From: Anthopleura xanthogrammica
Taxonomy: Eukaryota > Cnidaria > Anthozoa > Actiniaria > Actiniidae
Assembly: GCA_964019055.1 (NCBI GenBank)
Contig: CAXHSA010000039.1
Location: 1-64,000 of the forward strand
Direction: 5' to 3'
DNA length: 64,000 bases
The notes under the pieces are model-generated. The model saw only the letters and a program-made list of their open reading frames with translations, was not told where the DNA came from and made no database searches. Positions within the stretch are counted from its first letter, which is position 1. Every line of letters starts with the position of its first letter. Shown here one piece after another: positions 62,578-64,000 of this stretch. The translations under genes and the position numbers were made by a program.

Positions 62578-64000
62578 ATGGGGTTTTGGCTGAGAATAGG
62601 TGCTTTTTGGTCAAAAAAACTGTTTTTTGCTGACCAAATTGGAATTTTGCTGAGAATTTTCTCTTGGTTCAAACACGACGTTTTCACTGCTAAACGCACC
62701 CTTTGGCCGAGAAAAGCACATTTTCGGTGTCCAAAACACTGTTTTGCTGGGAAAAAAACCTTTTTAGCCCCAAAAACTGAAAAATGGCTATTTTGGCTCT
62801 CAAAACCAGGTTTTTCGCTGACGGCGTGACCGGTTGGCTGAAACCCCCACTTTTTGCTCCTGAAAATACCTCTTGAGATAAAAACACGACTTTTTGGCGA
62901 AAAAAAATGGGGTTTTGGCTGAGAATAGGTGCTTTTTGGTCAAAAAAACTGTTTTTTGCTGACCAAATTGGAATTTTGCTGAGAATTTTCTCTTGGTCCA
63001 AACACGACGTTTTCACTGCTAAACGCACCCTTTGGCCGAGAAAAGCACATTTTCGGTGTCCAAAACACTGTTTTGCTGGGAAAAAAAACCTTTTTAGCCC
63101 CAAAAACTGAAAAATGGCTATTTTGGCTCTCAAAACCAGGTTTTTCGCTGACGGCGTGACCGGTTGGCTGAAACCCCCACTTTTTGCTCCTGAAAATCCC
63201 TCTTGAGATAAAAACACGACTTTTTGGCGAAAAAAAATGGGGTTTTGGCTGAGAATAGGTGCTTTTTGGTCAAAAAAACTGTTTTTTGCTGACCAAATTG
63301 GAATTTTGCTGAGAATTTTCTCTTGGTCCAAACACGACGTTTTCACTGCTAAACGCACCCTTTGGCCGAGAAAAGCACATTTTCGGTGTCCAAAACACTG
63401 TTTTGCTGGGAAAAAAACCTTTTTAGCCCCAAAAACTGAAAAATGGCTATTTTGGCTCTCAAAACCAGGTTTTTCGCTGACGGCGTGACCGGTTGGCTGA
63501 AACCCCCATTTTTTGCTCCTGAAAATACCTCTTGAGATAAAAACACGACTTTTTGGCGAAAAAAAATGGGGTTTTGGCTGAGAATAGGTGCTTTTTGGTC
63601 AAAAAAACTGTTTTTTGCTGACCAAATTGGAATTTTGCTGAGAATTTTCTCTTGGTCCAAACACGACGTTTTCACTGCTAAACGCACCCTTTGGCCGAGA
63701 AAAGCACATTTTCGGTGTCCAAAACACTGTTTTGCTGGGAAAAAAACCTTTTTAGCCCCAAAAACTGAAAAATGGCTATTTTGGCTCTCAAAACCAGGTT
63801 TTTCGCTGACGGCGTGACCGGTTGGCTGAAACCCCCACTTTTTGCTCCTGAAAATACCTTTTGAGATAAAAACACGACTTTTTGGCGAAAAAAAATGGGG
63901 TTTTGGCTGAGAATAGGTGCTTTTTGGTCAAAAAAACTGTTTTTTGCTGACCAAATTGGAATTTTGCTGAGAATTTTCTCTTGGTCCAAACACGACGTTT

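Larger units (their letters stand above)
26810..64000 (+). repeat. 329-bp satellite array, right block (about 113 copies)
   Basis: The same monomer, strand and register as the left block, resuming in mid-monomer directly after the transposon end and running off the right edge. From 26810 to about 40200 copies are nearly uniform, with private substitutions (for example near 27180, 27408, 27538, 28001, 28227, 30187 and 32108). From about 40200 a second monomer type appears, reading ATGGGGTTTTGG where the first reads ATGGGCTTTTGG. Length variants of 316, 327, 328, 330 and 331 bp occur and neighbouring units form higher-order blocks. The two blocks together were one array before the insertion. 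Confidence 0.98.

Overview
The window is eukaryotic DNA, almost certainly from an animal. It has no operons, it holds a very long tandem satellite, and its only convincing gene is split by a canonical GT-AG intron and lies inside a DNA transposon. Several stretches of the protein (HDHS...GH, a SAP helix pair, ExLHxxxxHIxN) recall, from memory only, multi-copy uncharacterised proteins of corals and sea anemones. An anthozoan cnidarian is therefore my best guess, held with low to moderate confidence.

Layout: (1) 1-19863, a head-to-tail satellite of about 60 copies of a 329-bp monomer, strikingly homogeneous. (2) 19864-26809, a 6946-bp single-copy insertion bounded by a perfect 20-bp terminal inverted repeat and a probable 2-bp target duplication (TG). 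(3) 26810-64000, the same satellite in the same orientation and register, about 113 more copies. Its first 13 kb are homogeneous. From about 40.2 kb on, two monomer variants mix and are organised in higher-order blocks of 2, 4 and 7 monomers.

The insertion carries one large gene on the minus strand: exon 1 25548-24474, a 259-bp intron, and exon 2 24214-21441, joining exactly into a 1282-residue protein. It has a CxxC-bearing basic N-terminal region, a SAP DNA-binding domain, a large helical core and an acidic, lysine-rich tail. As the only long gene between the inverted repeats it is the candidate transposase. I could not identify a catalytic triad, and the superfamily is unassigned. The non-coding ends of the element hold ATGGCGGA (YY1-like) motifs, an RFX-type X-box, two hairpins and a possible small spliced plus-strand transcript.

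The many short open frames in the satellite are by-products of its sequence and are not annotated as genes. I saw no tRNA, rRNA, CRISPR array or prokaryotic feature. The most interesting points are the intact transposon with an unfamiliar transposase and end sequence, and the satellite monomer, which is itself built of about 16 degenerate ~20.6-bp subunits with T-tracts and A-tracts spaced near the DNA helical repeat.
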